DNA of 64,000 nucleotides from Agrypnia vestita (lineage: Eukaryota > Arthropoda > Insecta > Trichoptera > Phryganeidae), in the NCBI GenBank assembly GCA_016648135.1, contig JADDOH010023117.1, positions 186,001-250,000 of the forward strand, given 5' to 3'. A program made the translations under genes and the position numbers. The notes under the pieces were generated by a model. The model worked only from the letters and a program-made list of their open reading frames with translations, was not told the DNA's origin and ran no database searches. Of the stretch, positions 48,957 to 59,883 are shown in pieces; position 1 is the first letter of the stretch, and the number at the start of each line of letters is the position of its first letter.

Positions 48957-49232
48957 CTAAAGACAGACAAAAAATATATACATATTAAACTAAATTTTGA
49001 AGGCAAATATATCACAATGTTAACTAGAATCTGAACAATGTGTAAGTGAAAGAGGTGCAGCCCCGGGAGTAGCCCAGTTGTGGTGCATAACTGGAGCTTC
49101 GTTGATTGGTTAAACAATAAAAATTGACAATTTTCTTATCAGAACTAGTATCATTTTAGAATACAGAACCATTGAATTGCAATATTTAATGAAAAAGAAC
49201 ATTGTTATCAAAGATCCAAGCTTTGCATTGAA

Positions 49233-49665
49233 TAGGATGTCCCATAGCTAGTAGCAAAAACTTTGGGGAAATCCTCCTCATTCATATTTCGAAAAGAAAA
49301 TATTCTTTACGCTTTGGGTAAAATGTTAACGGATATAATCGGTCCGTCCGAATGAACGAGAAAGACAGAAGGTATGAAAGAGAGCAAATGCTATAAATTA
49401 AGAGACGCCATTTCGCTGCCCTCTCTTACCACCAGCTGCCATATCAGTAACAGTTTTATTGCATTTGCATACCGTACTATTGTCCAACCAATAAAGTAAC
49501 TTGAAGCAGTTCAGTGAGTGTGACTGGATTCCCAAGACCTACAAAGTTCTCTTCCTAACACAAGGGACGAGAACATCTGTTGACATTTCGCCCAAAGTGT
49601 AAAGAATATTTTCTATTCAAAATTAAATCATGAAGACTCCCCCAAAGTTTTTGATATTAGCCACA
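49233..49665. repeat. Foldback element, family B, copy 6, with unrelated interior
   Basis: The ends (CCCATAGCTAGTAGCAAAAA) and outer arms (GAAAAGAAAATATTCTTTAC) are family B. At about 49338-49572, however, the usual inner arms are replaced by unrelated sequence with a TATAAATTAAG box, a later AATAAAG and a GC-richer composition. Confidence 0.7.
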
Positions 49666-50128
49666 AAGCACTTTGCATAAGGGCCTATTTTAAATAGCCT
49701 TACAACGTTACCAAACTTGCAAAATTAGCTGTATAGTCTCTTTATTCAATCTCACTCTGTTTAAGCTCACTCTATAAATTCACTTTTTTCTGTTCTTTCT
49801 TGTATATGCCTTTACTTTAATCTCTATGTTTGCTGTTTTCACATTTAAGGGATGAAAAGCATTTAAACTAATTGTATTATAATTGTATGTATTACCTATG
49901 TGTTTTTCATTGTTTGTGAACCATTAAAAAAAAATTTAAAAAACACCTAGTTTCATCCAGAAGTCATTGCTAAACGTAAGACTAACAGGGTATAGGTGCT
50001 TCAAAAAAACCAAAACTAATACGGAACAACAAAGTCTCCAATAACATATCCGTCTTAAAAATCCAGGACCAGAAAGAAAAGGTATCAATGGAGAAAAATC
50101 AACTGAATAGTAATTGAATTCCACTTAC

Positions 50129-50263
50129 TTGTAATTCTTGAGTGACTTCATTCAATGCAGTTCTCGCCTCGACAATTGAGCGATCGACGTCATCGATGGA
50201 CTTGCCATGCGTTGATACAAATGCACCGACAAGGCTGGAACGTTTCTTCCTCAGCTTCTCACA
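50129..50263 (-). CDS. Stim: Stim exon: SOAR/CAD central part with basic patch
   Basis: 135 bases, exactly 45 codons, acceptor TTTTTCACAG and donor GTAAGT. It encodes CEKLRKKRSSLVGAFVSTHG, then KSIDDVDRSIVEARTALNEV and TQELQ. KLRKKR is the counterpart of the KIKKKR patch (residues 382-387 in human STIM1) that contacts Orai. DDVD and the EVT segment match at the expected spacing. Phase 0 at both ends. Confidence 0.96.
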
Positions 50264-50310
50264 CTGTGAAAAATAATTATTGTATCGGACAGGTGGAATT
50301 ATGACGACGG

Positions 50311-50333
50311 GATGATGATGATGATGATGATGA
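50311..50333. repeat. (GAT)n microsatellite within a short direct repeat
   Basis: About seven GAT units followed by GACCCGTCTGA; a second, shorter GAT run and the same GACCCGTCTGA follow at 50354-50372. It lies next to the Stim exon at 50129-50263. Confidence 0.9.
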
Positions 50334-50539
50334 CCCGTCTGATATGACGATGTGATGATGATGACCCGTCTGAAGTCATGAATGTTGGCCCTTACGGAGG
50401 GCTCAGGTCCGTTGTATGGGCCCACCTCGCCTCCAAGCGGATAGTCGGCGCGGGCACTGAGCCGGCAATATGTGACATCTCCGACGGAGGGCGTTGGAAA
50501 AATTCCACGAAGAAATTACATTTTTGGTCTTATCTTGTA

Positions 50540-50640
50540 AAGTGTTGAAATATTTGAAATACTTAAGAAAATGAAATATTTAAGTTTGATGAAATATTTA
50601 ATGAAATATTTAATGAAATATTTAAGAATTAGATAAGACA
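50540..50640. repeat. AT-rich tandem repeat, GAAATATTTAAT units
   Basis: A run of four or more GAAATATTTAA-type units of 12 to 13 bp. Open frames through it (KYFIKYFIKYF) are by-products. Confidence 0.85.
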
Positions 50641-51443
50641 TTTGTAAATGTAATACTGAATAAAATTGATGTTTCGTGGTCTTGATATACAGGGAAAGCT
50701 CGCGCGATGGGAATAAAATCATTTTTAAATCGCGCGGAGCGCCGCGGACTATCATAGAATGGCCGCTATTTTGATGGAATTTATGTAAATGTCCTGCCTC
50801 GAAGAGGCGAGGAAGTAAAAATACATAAGTATTTAAATGTGCCAAATGAGTCCTTTGTGTGGTATTGTAAAGTAGAAATTAAAATAAAAAATGTTTAAAT
50901 TGAGAGTAAAATATCTCGCGTGGGCCCTAATAAACTCGCTTGACCGCGCCGCCTGTACAGCCCGCGCGGGTAATGGAAAAAACCCGGCGCCATAGTGGCG
51001 CCGCGCGGCTGGAGTCGAGGGCCAAAGTGAATATTTTTGAACTCTGATTACGGACGTTACAGACATCCCAGCGAGCTGAAACATTTTTTATTGTGTTCCT
51101 CGTGTGAACATCTATGGGAGTGATATGTTTTTGCTTATCTGAAAGTTTGCCAGTGCGCTTTGTTTGAGGTGACACACTTTGTCTGCCTATTACGCAATTA
51201 ATATCTATCCGACATACTTGAAAATATCACCAAAGGATGCGCTTGGTTGAGATCTATCGAATGGTATAACTTAGAATCTCGTAAAATCATGTTTACTATT
51301 TTTAACCGAATTAAATGTAAATTAATTCTTGAAAATGCCGCGGTAAATCGGCATATTTTGTTGAATAACTAGGTAAATTCACTCTTGCGGTTCCAGTAAA
51401 CGACATCATCCTATGGGCAAGACATAGATTGGTATAGATGATG

Positions 51444-51950
51444 TGTTAAAATCCCCGGGGGGGTGGCGTTTAATTTGCTATCGATTAAAATATTTAATTT
51501 TAATCCGCGAATCGGCACGGGAGGCCGACATTTTGCGCTCCGAGCGCCCGGTGAATCGAGCGCGCTGATTGGTCGGCGGCGCGAGTCAGGGGGAAGCTTT
51601 CCGCACTGTATAAATACTGCGCCGGGCGGGCGAGTGCCTCATTCTGCTGGGAGCCTCTGCCGAGTACGCCTACTGGAACATTTATTCTGCGTTTTACTTC
51701 ACACCCTGCTTGACCCCTGCTTTTCTTCTTTGGATTTGGACTCTGGATTTTCTACTGACTTCTGCATTTGGACTTGGCTACGATTTTGGATTTATTGGAC
51801 TCGTTTTTACCACCTGAGGCGACGACTTGGCTCGGATTCTGGACTTGGAAAATTTTCTGCGCTCTACACTCCCGGCCTGCTAGTACATCGGGGCTTCGGA
51901 AGCGAACTCAGCGGACCGCACCTGTTATTTAATTGTTTCCGTGGGGAACA
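51444..51950 (+). other. LTR-like, promoter-like GC-rich segment
   Basis: Begins TGTTAAAATCCCC and ends GGGGAACA, matching the TG...CA ends of a long terminal repeat. Inside are an inverted CCAAT box (GATTGG at about 51568), TATAAATA at 51609-51616 and an initiator-like TCATT at 51638-51642, 29 bases from the start of the TATA box. A 164-codon open frame crosses it but has no protein-like motif. I find no second copy and no target duplication, so a solo LTR is only a candidate. Confidence 0.45.
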
Positions 51951-52249
51951 ATTATAAATGTTACCAATATAATTTAATGAATGTTTAGGCTCAAAGAAAG
52001 AGTCACAGAAAGTATAATTTCCAGCTCTATGTATGTTTGTTTGGTAATTGTTGACTATAATAATATTTGACTGAAAGTTTACAACAAGTCCTAATTCACA
52101 CGTAGGTGATGTGAGCTATCCGAACACAATATCTCTATAAAATTGAAATAAGACGCTGATTCACAATTTCAAAAAAATTGAATGGCGATTCTATAAAGCA
52201 ACTCAAAATAAAAATAAAAAAGCATTGAAGCCAGCGGTATGAGGCACTG

Positions 52250-53870
52250 GGTTGCCTAAATATTCAGAGTCAAGTTATTTAGTAGGAATTTCCCTTCCTC
52301 TCCTTGTAGGTTGGGTGATATTCTTGTAGGCTCTGCTATTTTATTGAAGAGTCGTGGTACTGTGTTCTCCATTGTTCTTGCTCCGTAGAAGTTGTTGATT
52401 TTTTTTCACACTGAGTTGCCTGTTTGTGATTTGACGAGTTCTATGGCTATGAATTACAAGTTCCTTTTCCTCTTCATATTGCTTCATGATTATTTTATAG
52501 TGATATATTTGTTTAACATGGAGAACTTCGCAGTATTTAAATAGTATATTATAATTTTTTTTCTACTTTGGACTCTTATTTCTGGGGGTACAATTATTTT
52601 TAGGAGTCTTTTTTGCATGTTAAGTATTTTTCCCATGTGCGTTTTGTGAGTTCCTCCCCAAGACAATATTCCATGTGACAATATGGCTTCTTCAGGAGTT
52701 TAAATGGAAATATATTTTTAAGTTGATGTAGTTTAACGATGCAAACTCAGAGTTTTACGCATATATTTTGTAAATGTGTTTCGAAATCGTAATTTTTGTC
52801 TATTGTTAATTCGAAGTATTTGTATGTATATAGTATTTCCAGTTCTTTGCACGAGCAGTTTATATTATGATTATGTATGCATTGATATGAATGTGCTTTT
52901 ATATTGTTTACATTCCCTCTTTTGTTTTGTAGAGATGTAATATAAAGAATTTTGGTTTTTTCTCTGTTTATTATTAAGTTGTTATCGTGGGACCATTTTG
53001 ATATTAGGTTCAAGTCATCTAGCTCATCAAGTAGCTTCTGATATATCCTTATTCGTGACTAGCAAACCTGTATCATCTGCAAATAAATAAACATTTCCTT
53101 CTAAATGTAACTTATTCAGTCTGTTTGTGTACAATAAATATTATATCGAGCCTTGCGCAATGCCTGTTTTTATCGTTTTGTCTTCACATAGTTGGTCTAT
53201 TATTCTGAAATGTGTTTTTCTGTTTTTTAGGTAGTCTTCCAGCATTATTTTTTGTTTATTATTATTATTTTCTGATTCCTTCCTTTTCCGATGCTTCAGT
53301 CAGTGTTTTGTGGTTTAGAGTGTGAAATGCTTTACTATAATCTAATAGTAGAAGTAACACATTTTGTTTATTGTTCAAAGTGTTAATATTTAATTTGACA
53401 ATTTTGCTAGCAGACTTTGGCAACTTTTCTCTTTTTGGAATACATATTGACAGTGTGTTAGAATATTGTTTTTTTTGTAAATATTTTGTAGGTATGTGTC
53501 AATGTATTTTTAAAATATTTTATTCATTACCGATGGTATGGAGATGGGTCTGTAGTTGCCAACTTTATCATGCCTTCAATTTTTGTATATGGGGCAGACT
53601 ACGCCTGTTTTGAGGGAGTTAGGATGAATTCCACGATTTAGTAAGTTATTAATTAACTTGCAAATTACTGGAGATATAAGATCTCTAATTTGTTTTATGT
53701 CTCTCACCCTTATTCCATCATGTCCGTGCCCCTTGTTTTCGTTTAATTTATCAATTTTGCCAGCTATCATTTTTGTCATTGGTTTTGGTAAATCTGAAAA
53801 TGCACCATGCAGTGCACTTCCCCACACCACTCCCCCTACTATACGTACATGTGTTGACAATTTATAGTCA
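52250..53870 (-). pseudogene. Non-LTR retrotransposon reverse transcriptase, degraded
   Basis: Reading down from 53860: KGHGHDGIRVRDI, KTGVVCPIYKN, then GNYRPISIPSVMNKIF (about 53555-53510), LLLLDYSKAFHTLNHKTL (about 53360), GIAQGS, and YLFADDT (about 53086-53066) with the FADD catalytic pair. Then come NLIINREKTKIL and, near 52650, a GILSWGG segment. The order is that of Jockey/CR1-group reverse transcriptases. Stops and frameshifts are frequent. No endonuclease is seen. It lies in a Stim intron in the same orientation as the gene. Confidence 0.88.
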
Positions 53871-54073
53871 CTTTCTTGGAGAAAACACTTTATTTCGTTG
53901 TGCCCGATAAATTCTTATATATCGTAATTATTTTATTGAATACATAAATATATTACAGAGGAATACCTAAAATGTGAACTCTTTATTTAGTATATTTACA
54001 GAGATATTCACTTAATTAGAGGCAATGTCAACTTGGTTTAGAGCACCGCAGAGTAAAGGTTAAAAGTACTGAC

Positions 54074-54241
54074 CGCCTCTCTAGCCTGCTGTAGTTGCTG
54101 ATCTGCGTTGTGCTTCTTGCGAAGGTAGGACTTGTTCTCCAGCTCATGGGTGAGCTGCAGCCACATCTGAAGGCCGGCTGGAGGTGCCCAGCATCGGTCT
54201 TCCAACTCACCCTCTGCTCGCTGCAACTCTGATCTTAACAT
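54074..54241 (-). CDS. Stim: Stim exon: end of coiled coil 1 and start of SOAR
   Basis: 168 bases, exactly 56 codons, acceptor TTTCATTGTAG and donor GTCAGT. It encodes MLRSELQRAEGELEDRCWAP, then LQMWLQLTHELENKSYLRKK and HNADQQLQQAREA. The LQ-WLQLTHE- signature is almost identical to human STIM1 (LQKWLQLTHEVE). The ATG is an internal methionine, not a start. Phase 0 at both ends. Confidence 0.96.
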
Positions 54242-54341
54242 CTACAATGAAAAATCATCATATTAATAAAATCCAATAGGATAATAAGAAAGGTACGAGT
54301 TACAAGAGCTGGTGTGACTGGTCTGATGTTGCTGTGCAAAC

Positions 54342-54400
54342 TACAGTAAAACCTCGTTAATTCGAAATTCAATGGACCAAAAAAAAACATTTTGAATTAT
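54342..54400. repeat. Pogo/Tigger-like tip
   Basis: CAGTAAAACCTCGTTAATTC, preceded by TA, then GAAATTCAATGGACC. This matches the left end of the element at 20946. The opposite end was not found. Confidence 0.55.
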
Positions 54401-54584
54401 GCGGAACCCCGAACAACCGAAACATAATTTAAATAATTATAATCACTATACAACTATCAAAATGTCTGTAAATGAAAAACAAAAATTGAATATTAAACCA
54501 AGCGGAAGAGGATGATTTTATCGGGAAGAATGGTTTCATAATTATGGTAATATTGAAAAAAAGTTTGTTTTATGTTTTTCTGCA

Positions 54585-54700
54585 TGTAGTTTTCTGGGAT
54601 ATTCTGCCGTGTATATCTGACCTCTCTGGTCTACGTTTCTGATCCCATTGCAGGGTTCATCACCAGAACAGCCGTGAAAACCTGCGAACACTTTCATTTT
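54585..54700 (-). repeat. Family H repeat, degraded hammerhead copy
   Basis: On the minus strand the core reads CTGGTGA, AACCCTGCAATGGGATC, AGAAACGT. The first motif has G for A, and the base after GAAACGT is A where the intact core has C. The downstream CGGCAGAATATCCCAGAAA block identifies the family. Confidence 0.55.
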
Positions 54701-54798
54701 GTGTTCTTTGTAGGGCAGGCAACACATACTTTCAATGTAAGACTTTATTTTGAAATGAAAAATATTACAACATTCTGCTGATACACTCATGTCTTACT

Positions 54799-55230
54799 TC
54801 AAAATAAATCAATCCATTCCTCTCTCGAAATGAGAATACAAACGAGATTTGTTCGGTTCATATTTGTAGCATTGATGACATACTGTGGAAGTTTGTTCCA
54901 CGCTTTCACTACCCTATTTGCGAAGAAGCGTTTCTTAGGATTGGACGCAAAAGGCGTTCTGTTATTTTTTTTTAGAGATTTACAATTGTATTGGTGGCGA
55001 AGTTTTCTTGAATACCAGGGCAACTGTAGTGTCCAGACAAAATTTCGAAAATCTCAATCAAGTCACCCCTTTCTCTTCTCTCTTTTAATGCTGGTAATTT
55101 TGAATCTTGGAGTCTACCTTCATAGAGCAGGCCTTTCAAAGCTATTTTTGTAAATCGTCTATGTGCCCTTTCTACTGGATCCATCTCTTTCGCAAAATGT
55201 GGACTGCATATTTAGAAAGCTTATTCCAGG
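54799..55230 (-). pseudogene. 3' remnant of a CR1-like reverse transcriptase
   Basis: Reads MDPVERAHRRFTKIALKGLL, YEGRLQDSKLPALKERRERG, DLIEIFEILSG and, after a frame change, KKRFFANRVVKAWNKLPQYV. These are standard C-terminal motifs of CR1/L2-group ORF2. It is similar to the remnant at 6840-7262 and lies in the Stim intron between 54241 and 55299. Confidence 0.8.
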
Positions 55231-55298
55231 AAAGGTCGCACATACGTTTTGTATATTTTTTGGTTTTATTTTAATTTTAGATTAATAAAAGTTATTAC

Positions 55299-55421
55299 CT
55301 CTATTTCATTTTTGAGATGTGAAACTTCAAGGTCAGAGTAAGATGCTGTCAGCGACATGCTAGAACTTCCTGCTTCTAGAAGTCGCCGTTCCAAGTTTTG
55401 TTTTTCAGTCGCTACATTCTC
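55299..55421 (-). CDS. Stim: Stim exon: coiled coil 1
   Basis: 123 bases, exactly 41 codons, acceptor TTTATTTCTAG and donor GTAATA. It encodes ENVATEKQNLERRLLEAGSS, SMSLTASYSDLEV and SHLKNEIE. It is an amphipathic helix interrupted by a Ser/Thr-rich patch. In STIM1 the first coiled coil holds the Orai-activating region folded back until calcium store depletion. Phase 0 at both ends. Confidence 0.9.
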
Positions 55422-55554
55422 CTAGAAATAAAAATCCAGCATTTAACCTAGATTGTGGCATGAATCATTTATGGAATAAAAACATTTTATAAACACCTTT
55501 TTGAGATTTAAACGATGAAATACTTAAATATTTATATATTAGCGATATAAATAT

Positions 55555-55660
55555 ACAGTCTTCCTGGTTCGTTTTCTGGGATATTTTGCAATGTGCCTGC
55601 TATTACTTGGCCGAATATCTCGGAAAACTCTTAACAAGAAGATTCTGAATGGCAATGAGA
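55555..55660. repeat. Family H fragment
   Basis: TTCTGGGATATTTTGCAATG and a closing GAAGATTCTGAATGGC block match the edges of the element at 56358-56552. The hammerhead core itself is missing. Confidence 0.45.
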
Positions 55661-56357
55661 ACATTATCAAATATACGAGAACAGTGCTCTGAATAAATCG
55701 TCCCTTTAGAGGTAAAACTCACTAAATGACGTTGGAGTAGTTTTGGGATAATGAGGTTTAAACATTCATTATGAGATATCAAATTTATTGAAAGTGTTCA
55801 AGTTATGAATTTTACCACTAAATAACTATAAATAGACACGTAATACTAAAATACTTACTGATTTTTACCTGAAATAAAGATGGAAAAATATGATTTTTTA
55901 TTTTCATAACTCATTTTGTCCAATATTGCAATCAGTGAGTTTTATCTCTAACGGGATGAAATAAAAATTATGATGTGAAATTTTTACGAAAATAGTGCTA
56001 CATAAAGTATAAATTTTTTAAGATGATATCTTTATTTTTATTGTTCACAAAAAATGTTTATAGGAATAAATTCTGGCGATTTCTCACTTACATTTTAATG
56101 TATTTTCTGTGTTTTAAGTACTATAAACAGTATAAAAGGAACAGTATGAAAGAAACAATACAAAGGAAACAGTGTAAAAGCATGAGATCATAAAATAAAA
56201 CATAAGTAATATCAACAGTATTAACAGGGTCAAACAATAGTCTGGTATCCCTGATACTAATATAATGCTACTAATGATTACATCAACAATATATACGACA
56301 TTGCCCCCACTTTTAAACACGAGGATTAAATTCTCTATTAAGGGTGGGCAAGCATCA

Positions 56358-56552
56358 ATATTCTCTGGTTTGTGTCTTCTGGGGTATTATGCCGTGTTAT
56401 TACGACCTTTCTGGCCGACATTTCGGGTCCCATCGCAGGGTCCATCATCAGGACTGATGGACCCTGCAATGGGATCCCAAGCGTCAGCCAGAAAGATCAT
56501 AATAACACGACATAATACCCCAGAAGACACAAACCAGAAGATTCTGAGTGGC
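56358..56552. repeat. Family H, head-to-head palindrome with two hammerhead-like cores
   Basis: Two family H copies face each other around 56452. Both carry the CATAATACCCCAGAAGACAC block at the outer edge. The minus-strand core (56414-56454) is complete; the plus-strand core has a 3-base deletion (CTGATGG) and CAAGC in place of GAAAC. Confidence 0.75.
56414..56454 (-). ncRNA. Hammerhead ribozyme-like core, second copy
   Basis: Minus strand: GTC, CTGATGA, TGGACCC-TGCGAT-GGGACCC, GAAA, TGTC, GGC. Stem I here pairs GTC with GGC, where copy 1 has GCC with GGC, so pairing is kept through a G-U. Stem II pairs GGACCC with GGGACC, at least five base pairs. The GUC cleavage triplet is intact. Confidence 0.4.
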
Positions 56553-56728
56553 CGTGAAAACTTAAGAACATTCTTAATCAATATTCTCATTCTGTTATTC
56601 AAATACATGATATGCAATTAACACCATTATGTACAATTTAATTAAAGAAATTGTACCAAATAAAAGAAAACTAAATAATTATTGTTTTGAAAATATTCAT
56701 AAATATCGTCTCACGCCTTGTACAGTAC

Positions 56729-56928
56729 CTGCTCCAATCTAGCCCGCTGTAGTTCCTTCTGCAGGTGATCCAGCGTGAGCTCGGCTTGCCGCAGAGACTC
56801 CATATCCTTGAGCATACGATGCATCTGGCGGCGCGATGCTCGGCCCTGCTGGTAAGCCCACCAGCAGCCGATCACCACACCAAGTATCAGAGCGACAAGA
56901 ACACCATCCTTCCAACGGTGACCACCAT
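56729..56928 (-). CDS. Stim: Stim exon: transmembrane helix and start of coiled coil 1
   Basis: 200 bases (2 + 66 codons), acceptor TATTGTTCTAG and donor CAG|GTACTG. It encodes the membrane segment DGVLVALILGVVIGCWWAYQ, then a basic cytosolic edge (QGRASRRQMHRM) and LKDMESLRQAELTLDHLQ, KELQRARLEQ. Human STIM1 has the same order: TM, basic edge, MMKDLEGLHRAEQSL. The protein spans the ER membrane with the calcium-sensing EF-hand/SAM region in the lumen, which must be encoded upstream; none of it is visible up to 64000. Neighbouring Stim exons follow in phase 0. Confidence 0.96.
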
Positions 56929-57242
56929 CTAGAACAATACGAGGAAAAGTAATAGTAGCCGTTTACACAACAAAACCCATAATTGTCATTTTCATTTCTA
57001 ATATGAAATAGCAAAACAGCAAATAAGATGTCTCAATATTTTGCTTCCAATGAGAGTATTTATTTCTTAATCTTGTGATTTTGTGGGACAGGAATTAAGT
57101 AGTGGTGTGGCATCTACTAAAAAAATATGCTGATAATAATATTGATTTGGTGAAGTGGTGAGGATCAGAGAAGAGGATCAATGAAAGTAAAAGAATCAGG
57201 GATTTTAAAACATTTCTCGTTTTCAATGATCCTCAAATTATA

Positions 57243-57523
57243 CAGGTGTAACAGCTAGTTCACAATACTTTACAGGTAGATTCCTGCCTCGATTATGAGT
57301 CGAAAATGTTCAAGCAACCATGACCTACTGTTACCGTAATGATACTTCAATGTTTTGTAAAAAGTCAGAAATATCGAGAGAAAATGCAAATTTTGATATT
57401 GCATAACTCCATAACTATTGATATTATTTTAGATTAGGTCATGGTTGCTTGAACATTTTCGACTCGTAATCAAGGCAGAAATCCACCTGTAAAGTATTGT
57501 GGACTAACTCTGTTACACTCTGC
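57243..57523. repeat. Foldback element, family B, copy 7 (shortened)
   Basis: Ends CAGGTGTAACAGCTAGTTCA and its near complement. The arms are about 120 bp. It lies upstream (minus sense) of the Stim TM exon. Confidence 0.8.
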
Positions 57524-58121
57524 ATATGTAAATTTTTACTACACTCAATGATGATTCAAGTATTATAACATAAATATCTCTCTCAAATTGACTTGGTATG
57601 GTACGAAATGGATTAAATTGTTGATTATCTATGAAGAATTAATATACAACATAAAAAAAATGTTAATGGTTTATAACGAATGCTATTTAATTCTATACAT
57701 ATCTGAAAATGATTTCTTTTGCATAAAGGAAAGTTAAGACTTCAGCTTTCTCCGTACACGCATATAGCCAGCAGTTTCAGGAAACCATTCCCACCGTTAT
57801 GCTAATCATTTTTATCAGCACACATGTTTAGTTCCAACTCGGAACGACTTGATTAGCGTACCAAACTGTAACTGCTATGTAAATATTTCGCAAAACATTT
57901 AGAAGTATGAAAATTTTGCATTGTGAATTCAAAACACATGACATGAAAGCTTAATTAAATTTTGTAATTTTTTTACAAATTTTGTTGAGCTTATATGATT
58001 TTTAATGGTGTGTCTCCATTCTAAAATGTATTTTTTTAAATAAAATTCGTGACAAAGCTAATGCATAACGTACTAAAAACGTATTTAATGGAGTAGCAAA
58101 GTAAACACTTGAATTATTATA

Positions 58122-58601
58122 CAGGGTGTCTCGTAGCTTCTAGCAATAACTTTGGAGGACTCTGCTTTATTCAATTTTGAAAAGAAAACATTATTTACAA
58201 TTCGGGTGAAATATCAACAGTTAAAGAGATAAACGAAATTAAAGTTTGCATTCTTTTGCAATATTTCTGACTTATTTTTTGTAAAACAATACACTAAAAA
58301 AATCACGGGAAATAATGATAATTAATAACTCTTTTGTGTATCACACTCTAATTATAACATTGTCATTCCAGCAAGACACAAACAGACAACGAATTTATTA
58401 TATTTAGACTGAAAATTCATTCGATTTGATACATGTCAAAGACATTGATTAAAATCTTGCAGAAACTGATTTTTTTAAAGATTTTTGTTTTTATTTGACT
58501 TGTTTTAAAGTAATTTTTTAATTTTTAATATTCCATATATGTTTCTGTAGTGATTCAAAATTGAATGAAGAAGTTTTTGCTACTAGCTACGAGACACCCT
58601 G
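58122..58601. repeat. Foldback element, family B, copy 8
   Basis: Ends CAGGGTGTCTCGTAGCTTCT and its complement, with TA on both sides. Inner arms as in copy 4. Confidence 0.85.
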
Positions 58602-59883
58602 TATGTATTTGATCGTTTACGTATGTTACTTTTTTTTTTCGAAATGTAGATTTGTTGTTGGTATCTTTATAAGTGATGTATGTAGTTTGTTTTAATATTA
58701 ATTTTATTATCAGATTTTTTTTCTAGATTATTTTTATAAAGTAGACAAATAATGTTTTATAAGAATAAAATGTTCATCATTTATTTTATCCAGTCCATTT
58801 ACACTCCAATACCAAGTGTTCACACGCCCATACCAAGAAATTAAAAAATTCTCTCAGTCGTGACTCCTCAAATTTACCTACTTGACTTGACTTGATTTAC
58901 TTGACTTACTCAAAATGATTATTACGATTTCACCAAAAATAAAATTACACCTGTATACGAAACAGTGTAATTTTTTAGCTAAAATTTAAAGTACGATTAT
59001 GCACGCCAGACTCATGAGTACAATGCAACAATTGCAAACCTTGACTAGGACCATAACATACAATACCTGCTGAAACACGTGAAAACTTGGTGGAAAGAAT
59101 GATAAGGGGTTAAATTTGATAAAATAAAATCTAGAAAAATTAATTTAAATTTTAAAACACAAATTATTAGTAGTTATTTAGTGGTTGAAAAATTACCAAG
59201 TGTATATGATTGCACTAGAAAAAACGAATGTCATGTCTCAGGCATGTGTATCATACCATCCCAGAAAATATTATTTTTGGTTCCACCCCACTGTATTCAT
59301 CTCATTGTATTTTGTTTTGATGTCTTCAAACAATGTCTGAATTATGTTTCAATTTTATTCTTACTTATTATTTAATAGTAAAATTTATTAAGTTCAGACG
59401 GAATTCTCTTGTTTTGTGGAAATATTTCTACAAAGATACAAAATATCCATAACAACTGATTTCTTTTTTATTCTTATATATTCTGCTTTATTTCTCATTC
59501 TTATATATTACACCCCGTATAGTATATTGTGAAATAATTTATTGTCACGAGACTCTAAAATTGAGAAGAACTACACGTAATCGAAGGTTTCCAAATAACA
59601 CATACACGTAGGGACGTCAATACAAATGAATTCATTAATAATAAAGCGTTTTTTTATATTGATTTATTTTATGATGTTTATTGCTTTTACACTGTTTATA
59701 GTATTTTATCTCAAAACACAGAAAATAAATTAAAATGTGAGGCGGTTTCTCTAGAACAGGCCTAGCCTAAGTGAGAAATCGTCAGGATTTCTTCATGTGA
59801 ATATTTTTTTGTGAACAATAAATAAATAAAATAAAAAATTCAAACAAAAAAATCTTAAACTAAATTCCAACAAATTAGCAATA
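58602..59883. other. No feature seen
   Basis: AT-rich, with small direct repeats (TTGACTTGACTT near 58890). No Stim EF-hand or SAM sequence was found on the minus strand. Confidence 0.4.

Noticed and set aside
50099..50425. 108-codon minus-strand ORF with a poly-His run
   Set aside because: It reads through the intron upstream of a real Stim exon; the His run is a (GAT)n microsatellite. Only 50129-50263 is exon.
51463..51957. 164-codon plus-strand ORF, the longest after the mariner transposase
   Set aside because: It lies in the GC-rich LTR/promoter-like segment, crosses the TATA and initiator motifs, and has no protein-like motif or splice context.
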